Notes under the pieces: generated by a model
What the model was told of the DNA's origin: nothing
What the model saw: only the letters and a program-made list of their open reading frames with translations
Databases searched by the model: none
Made by a program: the position numbers and the translations under genes
Part shown: positions 1-7,435 of the stretch, in pieces
Numbering within the stretch: position 1 is the first letter of the stretch
Layout of the letters: the number at the start of each line of letters is the position of its first letter
From: Patescibacteria group bacterium
GTDB lineage: Bacteria > Patescibacteriota > Gracilibacteria > UBA1369 > PNNO01
Assembly: GCA_018821175.1 (NCBI GenBank)
Contig: JAHJMX010000077.1
Location: forward strand, 1-17,838
Reading direction: 5' to 3'
DNA length: 17,838 nucleotides

Positions 1-286
1 CTTTTGCTTTGAATTTGTTTGCCGCTAGATAGGGGATGCGTCCATCGCCACATCCAATATCAACAATTTGTTCTCCTTCTTTTACTTTGGCTAATTCGAG
101 CATTTTTTCGCATGCTTCAAATGGAGTTGGAACAAAAGGGGCCCCACTGATAAGTGCGATTACTGTTGGGATTGCAATTACGATGAATATGAATAATGTA
201 AAAATATTTGGGTAAAAAACAGTTAGCATAGCCAAAATGCCAAATGTAACACCTGTAACTATAAGAAAATTAAGGAAGTCTCGCAT
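1..286 (-). CDS. Membrane-anchored SAM-dependent methyltransferase, FAM173/ATPSC-KMT-like (C-terminus outside window)
   Basis: This gene is truncated by the left edge; about 95 residues are readable from an ATG whose first base is 286. Residues 5-25 and 28-47 are two hydrophobic segments. They are followed by GAPFVPTP (48-55) and then VDIGCGDGR (75-83), which is motif I of class I Rossmann methyltransferases and binds S-adenosylmethionine. The membrane hairpin plus the short 'GAPfVPtP' linker directly before the SAM motif resembles small bacterial relatives of FAM173/ATPSC-KMT lysine methyltransferases, so a protein-lysine substrate is possible but is an inference. The start codon overlaps the TAA stop of the upstream 748-residue gene by one base (TAATG), which suggests translational coupling. 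The acceptor-binding half of the enzyme is not in the window, so substrate and length are unknown. Confidence 0.8.
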   Translation of the reverse strand, partial: MRDFLNFLIVTGVTFGILAMLTVFYPNIFTLFIFIVIAIPTVIALISGAPFVPTPFEACEKMLELAKVKEGEQIVDIGCGDGRIPYLAANKFKAK

Positions 287-2532
287 TAAAGATTAGTCAT
301 GATGTCATTTTCTAAAGACTCTATTATTGTATCTTGTGACTTTGATTTGTCCACATGTTTAATATTTTTGAATGCACGATTTGCCATAGTATTGGCTGCT
401 TGTTGTCGACGTTCACGCAAATTTTGCTTAGCAGCATTAATGCTTATATTTTTTCCAGTTTTTTCATCAACAAAGGTAATATTTTCGAGATTTTTACCTT
501 TTGCCAAATTTTCAAATTCTTCTTTTATTGCATTTTTTTGTCCATCGCTTTGCTGTTTCCCAAATGAATTTACATCTATTTGGTGAATTTGTTTCAATTT
601 CCCTTCACGGCCAATCATTGTTTCGCCTTTGCTTTCTTGAATTATGTGCTGATTTAATTGTTTTTCAATTACACTTGCTCCAGTCATATGGCTCATTTGG
701 TTTTGAAGATTTTCTTGACCAGCCGAGGCTCTGATAACTTCTTCACGATCTTGAATTAAATTTTCAGCTAATTTGATATTTTCCATTTCGTCTCTCATTG
801 CTTTTTTAGCCATTTCTTTTGATATTGCTGCTTCAATTTCGCGTTTTGAATCTTCTGTTTCTTTAATTTCTTTTTCTAATTCTTTGATTTTACTTTCTAA
901 GGTTTTGTCTTCTGGATTTAGATCTATCATTGATTCATAAATTCCAATTGCACGTTCAAGATTGCCTGCATTTTCATATGCTTGTGCTTTTGTTTCCAAC
1001 TTTGTTATCAATGGAAGATTTTCTTTTGATTTAGCTGGTTTTTCTTGTGAATCAACAGGTTGTTTCTCCTGATCAGATTTTTCTACGATCAGTTTCTCTT
1101 CAAATTTTATTGCTTCTTGATAAAGTTTCAATCTTGCACGATGTCCACGTTTTAGGAAATTTGCAAATTCCTTTTGAGTTTCTTTGCTCAAATCATTGAA
1201 TTTTTTAAGCAAATCTTTACGAGGAAGTATCATTACTTCAAAATTTTTCAAAGCTTCTTCTCGTCCGGCGAAATCAGTGTCTTTAAAAGCCTTTAAATAG
1301 CGCTCTTTAGTCTTTTCACTGATTACATTATCTTTTGTTTCTTTATCGATAATTTTCATAAAATCCTTTATCATAGAAGATTCTTTTTCCATGCTTTTCA
1401 AAAGAGCTTCTTTATCTTCAAATGACAGTTTTTCCCAAACATTTATTTTATAACTTGATAGTTCTTTGATTTCTTTTGGATATTTTCTGTATTTTTTTGC
1501 AAGTTCCTTTTCAGCTTCAATCCATGCTGGTAATTGATCTAACCATTTTGCTTTTGTTGTAAGATCTTTTGCAAATTGAATGAAATTTGCAATGGAGTAT
1601 TTTTTTGCCTCGTCAGACCAAATGTCACGACTAATTCCTTTCACTTGTTTTTCAAAATCCTTACTAATATTTGATTCCAAATTATCGAGCCAATCTTGTT
1701 TTTCATGTCTCGACATCTCGAAAAATTTCAAATTCTGGTATTTTTTTGGTAGAGATTCGAAAGTTTGAGTTAATTGTTCTCGCGAAGCCAATATTTCTTT
1801 ATTGAATCTTCTTATATAATCTTCCTGTTCAAATATAGTTTTATCAGCGAAATCATCTTTTAATTCTTTGATTGATTTAGAGCTAAAATGTTTTGAATTC
1901 TTTTCAAGGAGGATGTTGTATTTCTCTATATTTTTATCGCAAATATTGAGTTCATCAATCTTGTCTTGCAATTCACTATTTCGTAGCTTCATGATTTCTT
2001 GCTTGAGCTCGGGATGATATTTCAAAATTGCATCTCTAGCATCAATTCTTTTTTGGATTTCAGAATCAAGTGATGCGAGCCCAATACGTTTGTCATCAAG
2101 AGATTGTTCTTTGAACCAATCAATAAATTCTTTTGCCGTGTCAATATTTCTAGCCTTATCAATGGCAAAAGCCTTTTCTTTGTGTGTAAGAATTTTTTGT
2201 GTGTATTTGCCGATCATGCTTTCGATTTCGAATCTTTGCTGATCGAATTCTGTTTTTAGACTTTTGATTTCATTTTCATCTAAATTTTTCTCCGCATTTT
2301 GCAATTTATTTTCCCAATTTCCCAAATCTTTTTTCGTAAAAATATCAGTTTCTTGAATTCGAGAACGTAATTTTTGACTTTCTTTCATAAGTCTTCCAGC
2401 TTCAGCCGAAGTTGCATCTGTGTCTTCCATAAAACGGGCAGCACCTTCAAGCTGAGTTTTCTCTAAACTTTCCAATTTTTTTAAAACTAATTTTGTTTCA
2501 CTAAACATCTTCAATCTTTTAATGGAGATCAA
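286..2532 (-). CDS. Large charged alpha-helical repeat protein with a TPR-like unit
   Basis: This 748-residue protein is very rich in Lys, Glu, Asn and Gln and is predicted almost wholly helical or coiled-coil. I see no signal peptide or membrane segment, so it is probably cytoplasmic. Four degenerate repeats are anchored near residues 167, 252, 341 and 438. The common pattern is Leu-x2-x-(Lys/Thr)-(Tyr/Phe), then Leu/Pro-Lys-Glu, then a Trp/Phe-x-x-Leu helix. Residues 511-544 look like one TPR (KAQAYENAGNLERAIGIYES, then NP). The 560-720 segment is coiled-coil with a Gln/Asn-rich part. The start used is TTG at 2532; an ATG eight codons in (2508) is an alternative, and neither has a Shine-Dalgarno motif. 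It lies 30 bp after nrdJ and overlaps the methyltransferase start by one base, so these probably form one transcript. I do not recognise a named family. A scaffold or protein-binding role is only a guess from the repeats. Confidence 0.85.
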   Translation of the reverse strand: MISIKRLKMFSETKLVLKKLESLEKTQLEGAARFMEDTDATSAEAGRLMKESQKLRSRIQETDIFTKKDLGNWENKLQNAEKNLDENEIKSLKTEFDQQRFEIESMIGKYTQKILTHKEKAFAIDKARNIDTAKEFIDWFKEQSLDDKRIGLASLDSEIQKRIDARDAILKYHPELKQEIMKLRNSELQDKIDELNICDKNIEKYNILLEKNSKHFSSKSIKELKDDFADKTIFEQEDYIRRFNKEILASREQLTQTFESLPKKYQNLKFFEMSRHEKQDWLDNLESNISKDFEKQVKGISRDIWSDEAKKYSIANFIQFAKDLTTKAKWLDQLPAWIEAEKELAKKYRKYPKEIKELSSYKINVWEKLSFEDKEALLKSMEKESSMIKDFMKIIDKETKDNVISEKTKERYLKAFKDTDFAGREEALKNFEVMILPRKDLLKKFNDLSKETQKEFANFLKRGHRARLKLYQEAIKFEEKLIVEKSDQEKQPVDSQEKPAKSKENLPLITKLETKAQAYENAGNLERAIGIYESMIDLNPEDKTLESKIKELEKEIKETEDSKREIEAAISKEMAKKAMRDEMENIKLAENLIQDREEVIRASAGQENLQNQMSHMTGASVIEKQLNQHIIQESKGETMIGREGKLKQIHQIDVNSFGKQQSDGQKNAIKEEFENLAKGKNLENITFVDEKTGKNISINAAKQNLRERRQQAANTMANRAFKNIKHVDKSKSQDTIIESLENDIMTNL

Positions 2533-2562
2533 AAAATAAGGAGCTTAATGTACCTTGTTTTT

Positions 2563-5028
2563 TTATACACTGCAAGCTGAGAATCCACATCCAAGACATA
2601 ACATACATCCCTCTGCAATTTGGATTGCACTGCCACATTCAGGACATTTTTTACTGTCGATAATTGCATGTTTAGAAAGTGGTTTGTCAGCAACAGCTAT
2701 AGCAACATGTGTTTCGTGGCTTACTTCCTCTTGTGTATCTGTGAAAAGCGTTGCATTCCCAATTGATTTATGGTCTCTAATTGGATTTACAGGAGGGAGT
2801 GTGAATTCCTCCGCCTTAAATTCAGAAACAATACCACCATCAGTTTTTGGTAATTGAACTTCTTGTGATTGTATTGATGCTGAAACGGCAGAAACAGGAT
2901 GAGAATTAGTTTGTTGAAATGTATTTTCAGTTTTGATAGAACTTTGTGTTCGAGTTGGTTCAACAGATTTTTCTTCTGATTTTTTATTTACTCTTCCAAC
3001 ATTTAGTACTTGTGAATCACGAGATTTGTCTCTATAAATTGTCACCCCTTTACATCCCAGTTCATGTGCTAAAATATAGGCAGCCTCGATATCTTTAATC
3101 TCTGCTTCAGTAGGGAAGTTGATTGTTTTTGAAACTGAAGAATCAACGTGTTTTTGGAAGGCAGCTTGCATTTTGATATGCCATTGTGGGGCGATATCTT
3201 GTGCAGTTACAAATACGGCTTTAACGTCTTCTGGGATTTCATCGAAATCTTGAACTGATCCAACTTGTGAGATTTCTCTCATTAGATCTTTTGAGAAAAA
3301 GCCTCTTTCTTTAGCAACTTCTTCAAAATATTTGTTTGTATAAACTAATTCTGTGCCATCCATCACATTTTTAATAAATGAAATTGCGAAGTTTGGCTCA
3401 AGACCTCCAGAAGCTTCAGCAAGCATTCCAATTGTTCCTGTTGGTGCAACTGTAGTTACACATGTATTTCGCATTTTAATACCGTTCTTATCGTGAACAG
3501 AACCTGCATAGGCAGGGAAAGTTCCTCTTTGTTCAGCCATCATTCTAGATTGTGCTTTGGCTTCATCATTGATAAATCCCATTACTTTTTCTCCAAATGC
3601 AATTCCTTCTTCACTATCGTATTTAATACCAAGTTGATATAGAACATCTGCAAATCCCATAATTCCAAGTCCGATTTTTCGTGTACTTCGTGTTTTGTCG
3701 GCGATTTTTTGAATTGGATATTTGTTTACATCAATAACATTGTCCAAGAAATGAGCTGCTAAATGTACAGTTTCTTTCAAAGAATCCCAATCCATATCGC
3801 TTTTATCTGGTTTTACAAATTTATTAAGATTGATTGATCCAAGATTGCAACTTTCGTGTGCTAATAAAGGTTGTTCTCCGCATGGATTTGTTGCTTCTAT
3901 ATTTCCAAGATGCGGAGTCATATTATGTTTATTCATTTCATCTATGAAAATCAATCCAGGATCTCCATTTTTCCAAGCATTAGAGAGGATAATATCAAAA
4001 ACCATTCTTGCTTTTAGCTTTTTGATTGGCTGTCCATCACGTGGATTAATAATGTCATATTCTCCATCAGCCTTAAGGGCCTCCATGAAGGCATTTGTAA
4101 TAGCAACAGATATATTGAAGTTTGTAAGAGTTTTCATGTCAGCTTTCATTACAATAAAATCTAATATATCCGGATGATCAACTCTTAAAATCCCCATATT
4201 TGCGCCTCTACGTTTTCCTCCTTGTTTTATAACGTCAGTTGCTGCATCAAAAACCTTCATGAATGAAATAGGGCCAGATGAAACGCCAGCAGTTGAATGT
4301 ACTCGATCGTTTGATGGCCTTAGTTTCGAGAATGAAAATCCAGTTCCACCACCACTTTTGTGAATAAGAGCTGCATCTTTCAATGAATCGAAAATACCTT
4401 CCATTGAATCTTCAACAGGAAGTACGAAACAAGCAGATAGTTGACCAACATCCGTTCCAGCATTCATTAATGTTGGCGAGTTTGGCAAGAACTTAAGATC
4501 TTTCATCATTTCATAGAATTTAGCCTCTGTTTCCTCTTGATTTCCGTTGTAATTTTCTTCTGCTTTTGCGATTGCTTTTGAGACTCTATGCAATAGATCT
4601 TCCGGTGATTCTGTGATATTTCCTTCGTCGTCTTTTAATAAATATCTTCTTTGTAATACTTTCAAAGCATTGTTTGAAAAGTTTAATGATCCTTCTGCAT
4701 TTTCTTTCCCCAAAATTGCCTCTTTCTCTTCACGTTGTTCAGTTTGTTTTTGACGATAAATAATATAAGCCTTCGCTGTTTTTGCATGTCCACCTTCAAT
4801 AAGAATTTTTTCAACTAAATCCTGGATTTGTTCAACATTTGGGATTGTTTCTGCGTTTTTGTAAAAAACTTCCAAAACAGCAGTAACTTGATTCGAAATT
4901 TGTTGTGCATATGATCTGTCAGTTCCCCCTACGGACTGAGCAGCTTTCCAAATTGCTTCTGTAATTCTTTCTTGATCAAAGTCGGCAATGCGACCGTCTC
5001 TTTTTTGGATTTTTGTGATTGGAGACAT
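2563..5028 (-). CDS. nrdJ: Adenosylcobalamin-dependent (class II) ribonucleoside-diphosphate reductase
   Basis: This 821-residue enzyme reduces ribonucleotides to deoxyribonucleotides using a radical generated from adenosylcobalamin, with no need for an iron subunit. The N-terminus (residues 2-95) is an ATP-cone allosteric domain. The catalytic barrel follows. Cys200 (in QLSACFVLP) and Cys394 (in ESCNLGSIN) fit the redox pair. Asn381-Pro-Cys383-Gly-Glu385 is the radical-cysteine motif; the 11-residue spacing of Cys383 to Cys394 matches class II enzymes such as Thermotoga NrdJ. APTGTIGMLAEASGGLEPNF (528-547) is the other family signature. Residues about 670-790 form a low-complexity linker ending in a Cys-rich zinc-ribbon-like tail (Cys795, 798, 808, 811, 814, 819), as in many NrdJ proteins. 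The ATG start gives the expected ATP-cone N-terminus. Upstream is a hairpin-rich 461-bp leader; downstream, 30 bp away, is the helical-repeat gene. Family assignment is very secure. Confidence 0.97.
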   Translation of the reverse strand: MSPITKIQKRDGRIADFDQERITEAIWKAAQSVGGTDRSYAQQISNQVTAVLEVFYKNAETIPNVEQIQDLVEKILIEGGHAKTAKAYIIYRQKQTEQREEKEAILGKENAEGSLNFSNNALKVLQRRYLLKDDEGNITESPEDLLHRVSKAIAKAEENYNGNQEETEAKFYEMMKDLKFLPNSPTLMNAGTDVGQLSACFVLPVEDSMEGIFDSLKDAALIHKSGGGTGFSFSKLRPSNDRVHSTAGVSSGPISFMKVFDAATDVIKQGGKRRGANMGILRVDHPDILDFIVMKADMKTLTNFNISVAITNAFMEALKADGEYDIINPRDGQPIKKLKARMVFDIILSNAWKNGDPGLIFIDEMNKHNMTPHLGNIEATNPCGEQPLLAHESCNLGSINLNKFVKPDKSDMDWDSLKETVHLAAHFLDNVIDVNKYPIQKIADKTRSTRKIGLGIMGFADVLYQLGIKYDSEEGIAFGEKVMGFINDEAKAQSRMMAEQRGTFPAYAGSVHDKNGIKMRNTCVTTVAPTGTIGMLAEASGGLEPNFAISFIKNVMDGTELVYTNKYFEEVAKERGFFSKDLMREISQVGSVQDFDEIPEDVKAVFVTAQDIAPQWHIKMQAAFQKHVDSSVSKTINFPTEAEIKDIEAAYILAHELGCKGVTIYRDKSRDSQVLNVGRVNKKSEEKSVEPTRTQSSIKTENTFQQTNSHPVSAVSASIQSQEVQLPKTDGGIVSEFKAEEFTLPPVNPIRDHKSIGNATLFTDTQEEVSHETHVAIAVADKPLSKHAIIDSKKCPECGSAIQIAEGCMLCLGCGFSACSV

Positions 5029-5104
5029 GTTTTTTCCACGTTAAAGTTTAAGAGAGAGTAAAACTAAGTCTGGCGGCATTGTGAATTGGCTTTCTTGCCG
5101 TCAG

Positions 5105-5124
5105 AAAAACCTAGCCTTGCTAGG
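5105..5124 (-). terminator. Intrinsic-terminator-like hairpin in the nrdJ leader
   Basis: Read on the minus strand this is CCTAGC, loop AAG, GCTAGG, directly followed by TTTTT. The six-base-pair perfect stem abutting the U-tract is a good Rho-independent terminator. It ends 77 bases upstream of the nrdJ ATG, so it could act as an attenuator on the nrdJ transcript or terminate an upstream minus-strand RNA. On the plus strand the same stem would be an ordinary hairpin without a U-tract. Confidence 0.5.
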
Positions 5125-5195
5125 CGTGGTGAGCGCTTAAATTGGATGTACGTTGAAGTACGGTCTGAATATATGCCTTATGATCTTTGCTCGCA

Positions 5196-5229
5196 ATAAT
5201 AAAAACCAAACTTTACTTGCGTAAAAGTT
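5196..5229 (-). terminator. Second terminator-like hairpin in the nrdJ leader
   Basis: On the minus strand AACTTTTAC, a GCAA tetraloop and GTAAAGTT form an eight-base-pair stem with one bulged T. It is followed after TGG by TTTTTATTATT. The stem is AT-rich and the tail is three bases away, so it is weaker than the hairpin at 5105-5124. It could end the PfpI-family transcript, whose stop lies about 260 bases upstream. Confidence 0.35.
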
Positions 5230-5489
5230 ATATATATAGTGTTTATTTATTTGCCCATATACCATATATCGTGTGCCAATCGCGGATGTGGATGGAAGTA
5301 CCTTGTAAAATCAAGATCGGTAAGCACATATGGTTACTTTAAAAATCCTCAGAAGAAAGCGAATAAATAAGTTGTACAAAAATAAAACCGGGCATGTGAA
5401 ATCCGCCTGCTTGAAGGGCGTTACTAAAAATTTTCCTCTCGAACTTATGAGGTGAGTGGATTTTTTAAAGAAAAATGGTGTAGTAATGT

Positions 5490-5996
5490 TTAGTTTGATT
5501 TCAAGTTTCCAACAATTGCTTCTCCAAATTTATATGCGGCAGCAGGGCCATTTGCGGTGATGATTTTACCGTCAATTGTTACGGCTTCTCCAGTGTGATT
5601 GGCACCAAAATCAATCAAATCCTCTGTTATGCCGCCCCATGAAGTAACGTTTTTACCTTTCAAAATCCCAGCTCGACCGAGAATTGCAGGGGCGATACAA
5701 ATTGCAGCTACGATTTTCCCGGATTCATAGTATGAGCGGGTTAGATCCATGATCTTTTCATTCGCGAAATAAATTTGTGCGCCACTTCCCCCTACAAAAA
5801 CAATTCCATCAAAATCTTCACCAATTTCATCAATTAGCATGTCGATTTTCACTTCTTTTTTCTCAATTCCACTTATAGCAATAGGCTCTGTACTTGCTAC
5901 TTTGAGGTTTATACCAGCTTTTTCTATGACCTGTTGTGTGTGGAAATATTCTTCATCCCGAAAATTTTCAGGGGCAATAATCATAACAATTTCCAT
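5490..5996 (-). CDS. DJ-1/PfpI superfamily protein
   Basis: This 168-residue single-domain protein has the DJ-1/PfpI flavodoxin-like fold from end to end. The nucleophile-elbow cysteine is Cys100 in AAICIAPAILGRAG, and an acidic residue near position 15 (FRDEE) fits the conserved Glu that lowers the Cys pKa. GIVFVGGSGAQ (64-74) and the C-terminal ITANGPAAA (146-154) are further family motifs. The position after Cys is Ile101, not the His found in PfpI proteases, so a protease triad is unlikely. A glyoxalase/deglycase, chaperone or oxidative-stress role, as in DJ-1 and YajL relatives, is more plausible but unproven. Length is typical for the family. The ATG at 5996 has no Shine-Dalgarno motif, but an extended -10 element lies about 27 bases upstream. 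It is divergent from the GH1 gene. Confidence 0.9.
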   Translation of the reverse strand: MEIVMIIAPENFRDEEYFHTQQVIEKAGINLKVASTEPIAISGIEKKEVKIDMLIDEIGEDFDGIVFVGGSGAQIYFANEKIMDLTRSYYESGKIVAAICIAPAILGRAGILKGKNVTSWGGITEDLIDFGANHTGEAVTIDGKIITANGPAAAYKFGEAIVGNLKSN

Positions 5997-6022
5997 AATT
6001 TATCGGGTTAATTAACGTTTTG

Positions 6023-6031
6023 ATTCTATCA
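6023..6031 (-). promoter_or_regulatory. Extended -10 promoter for the DJ-1/PfpI gene
   Basis: On the minus strand this reads TGATAGAAT: a TG extension one base before TAGAAT, which is one mismatch from TATAAT. No good -35 hexamer is visible 17 bases upstream, as is common for extended -10 promoters. Transcription would start near 6016, giving a leader of about 20 bases. Confidence 0.45.
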
Positions 6032-6046
6032 CCTTCTTGTAAATTT

Positions 6047-6055
6047 TGATATAAT
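6047..6055 (+). promoter_or_regulatory. Extended -10 promoter for the GH1 gene
   Basis: TGATATAAT combines a perfect TATAAT with a TG extension. There is no clear -35 box at the right distance. The predicted start is near 6062, about 26 bases before the GH1 ATG. It faces away from the DJ-1/PfpI promoter about 20 bases to its left. Confidence 0.6.
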
Positions 6056-6087
6056 TCGGAGTAGTTGGATTTGCTACAAAAATTTTC

Positions 6088-7431
6088 ATGAAAAAGCCTG
6101 TCAAATTTGATCTTCAATTCCCTAAAAACTTCATGTGGGGGACATCTTCTTCGGCCCATCAGGTTGAGGGGCAAAATATTTTTAATGATTGGTATGAATG
6201 GGAGCAAAGAGGAAAAGTTTTGAATAGGCAGGTTTCTGGAGATGCTTGCAATCAATATAATTTATACAAGCAGGATTTTGAGATGATGAAATCTATGCAT
6301 CATAACACGCATAGGATTTCTATTGAATGGAGCCGAATTGAGCAGACTGAAGGTCATTTTAATAATTATGAAATCAAACATTATCGTCGAGTCATTGAGG
6401 ATATGAAGAAGAAAGGCATTCGCCCGATAGTTACACTTTTTCATTTTACTTTGCCACATTGGTTTGCAAAAAAAGGTGGATTTTTGCATAAAGATGCACG
6501 TAAAATTTTCAATAGATATGTGGAGAAAGTCGTTACAGAGCTTGGAGATTTGGTGGAATATTGGGTGACGGTTAATGAACCCTATGTTTATGCGACTTTT
6601 GGTTATTGGGAGAAAAATTGGCCTCCTGGAAAACGTAGTATACGCAAAACTTTGAAAGTTCTTAAGGAGCTTTTGTATGTTCATATTGATTCATATAAAA
6701 CGATCAAAGAAGTATATGAGCGTAATAATTTTGGTGAATCACAGGTAGGTTTTGCAAAGAGTTTTATTTGGTTTGATCCATATAGTCAAAAAAGTTTGAT
6801 GAGTAAATTAGTGGCTGTTTTTTATAGATATTTCTATAATAAAGTTTATTTTAAGCCATTTTGTACTGGAAGAATGCCGCTTGTTTTTGGTTTGAAATCA
6901 ATTCCAGAAGCAAAAAAAAGTATCGATTTTATGGGAATGAATTATTATTTTAAATGTACTTGTCATTTTTCGCTTTTTGGATTGTCATCGAGTCAAATGC
7001 AGCAACAGACTGAGCCGAAAGATGAAAGGACTTTGTTTAATTGGGAAGTTTATCCAGAAGGGATGTATCATTTGTTGAAGTTAGTTTATCGTAAGTTGAA
7101 AAAACCGATCATTATAACAGAAAATGGGATTTCGACGCTTGATGATGGGCAGAGGATTTCGTATATATTGAGACATCTTGATGCAACTTATCGAGCTATG
7201 GAAGATGGAGTTGATGTGCGAGGATATTTATATTGGTCCTTGATTGATAATTTCGAATGGTCAGAAGGATATACACAGCCTTTTGGGCTTGTTGCAATGA
7301 ATCATAGAACGTTTCAACGTATTCCAAAACCGAGTGCTGCTTTTTATGCTGATATTTGTAAGAGCGGAAGTGTGACTGATGACATGGTGAATAAATATGC
7401 CAAGGAGGTTGGTAATCGTATATTAAAGTAA
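6088..7431 (+). CDS. Glycoside hydrolase family 1 beta-glycosidase
   Basis: This 447-residue retaining beta-glycosidase would hydrolyse beta-linked disaccharides, aryl or alkyl glucosides, or related sugars. FMWGTSSSAHQVEG (15-28) is the GH1 N-terminal signature. The acid/base Glu164 lies in TVNEP (161-165), and the nucleophile Glu345 lies in ITENG (343-347). The C-terminal SLIDNFEW (384-391) carries the Trp and Glu that contact the sugar in GH1 enzymes. The protein has no signal peptide and is cytoplasmic, so it needs imported or internal substrates. Length is close to the usual 440-490. The ATG at 6088 gives the standard N-terminus and follows an extended -10 promoter. Four bases after its stop a membrane protein begins. 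Sugar specificity cannot be read from the sequence. Glycoside catabolism is not typical of minimal CPR genomes, so lateral acquisition is possible, but base composition looks like that of the neighbours. Confidence 0.96.
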   Translation: MKKPVKFDLQFPKNFMWGTSSSAHQVEGQNIFNDWYEWEQRGKVLNRQVSGDACNQYNLYKQDFEMMKSMHHNTHRISIEWSRIEQTEGHFNNYEIKHYRRVIEDMKKKGIRPIVTLFHFTLPHWFAKKGGFLHKDARKIFNRYVEKVVTELGDLVEYWVTVNEPYVYATFGYWEKNWPPGKRSIRKTLKVLKELLYVHIDSYKTIKEVYERNNFGESQVGFAKSFIWFDPYSQKSLMSKLVAVFYRYFYNKVYFKPFCTGRMPLVFGLKSIPEAKKSIDFMGMNYYFKCTCHFSLFGLSSSQMQQQTEPKDERTLFNWEVYPEGMYHLLKLVYRKLKKPIIITENGISTLDDGQRISYILRHLDATYRAMEDGVDVRGYLYWSLIDNFEWSEGYTQPFGLVAMNHRTFQRIPKPSAAFYADICKSGSVTDDMVNKYAKEVGNRILK

Positions 7432-7435
7432 ATTT

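Larger units (their letters stand above)
5069..5466 (+). ncRNA. Candidate structured RNA of unknown family in the nrdJ-PfpI gap
   Basis: The gap 5029-5489 has no convincing gene but several stems. S1 pairs 5069-5077 with 5097-5105 (TCTGGCGGC with GCCGTCAGA); its one imperfect pair is G-U on the plus strand but A-C on the minus strand. S2 is 5110-5115/5119-5124 (CCTAGC with GCTAGG). S3 pairs two GTAC segments near 5149-5152 and 5158-5161, extended by a U-G pair on the plus strand only. S4 is 5209-5216/5221-5229. At the 3' side, AAATCC (5399-5404) can pair with GGATTT (5458-5463), enclosing a CGCC/GGCG and a CCTC/GAGG hairpin and ending in six T. The wobbles favour plus-strand transcription, but two stems carry T-runs on the minus strand, so strand and extent are uncertain. 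It matches no RNA family I can name. Confidence 0.3.

Noticed and set aside
5069..5410. Canonical tmRNA (ssrA) on the plus strand
   Set aside because: A tag-like reading and TTGGCTTTC are present, but there is no T arm with TTCRA, no seven-pair acceptor stem and no CCA end. The possible GGCGG/CCGCC pairing competes with a stronger local hairpin. Kept only as a low-confidence finding.
5029..5489. RNase P RNA or long SRP RNA in the gap
   Set aside because: The near-universal GAGGAAAGTCC and ACAGAA segments of RNase P RNA and the GGAAGGNAGCA loop of SRP RNA are absent on both strands.
5029..5489. Cobalamin riboswitch before nrdJ
   Set aside because: Expected from the cofactor, but the conserved GCCACTG and B12-box sequences are absent on the minus strand.
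5968..6255. Minus-strand 95-codon reading frame overlapping the GH1 and PfpI genes
   Set aside because: It overlaps the GH1 start and the divergent promoters and has no recognisable protein features; it is a shadow of the GH1 gene.
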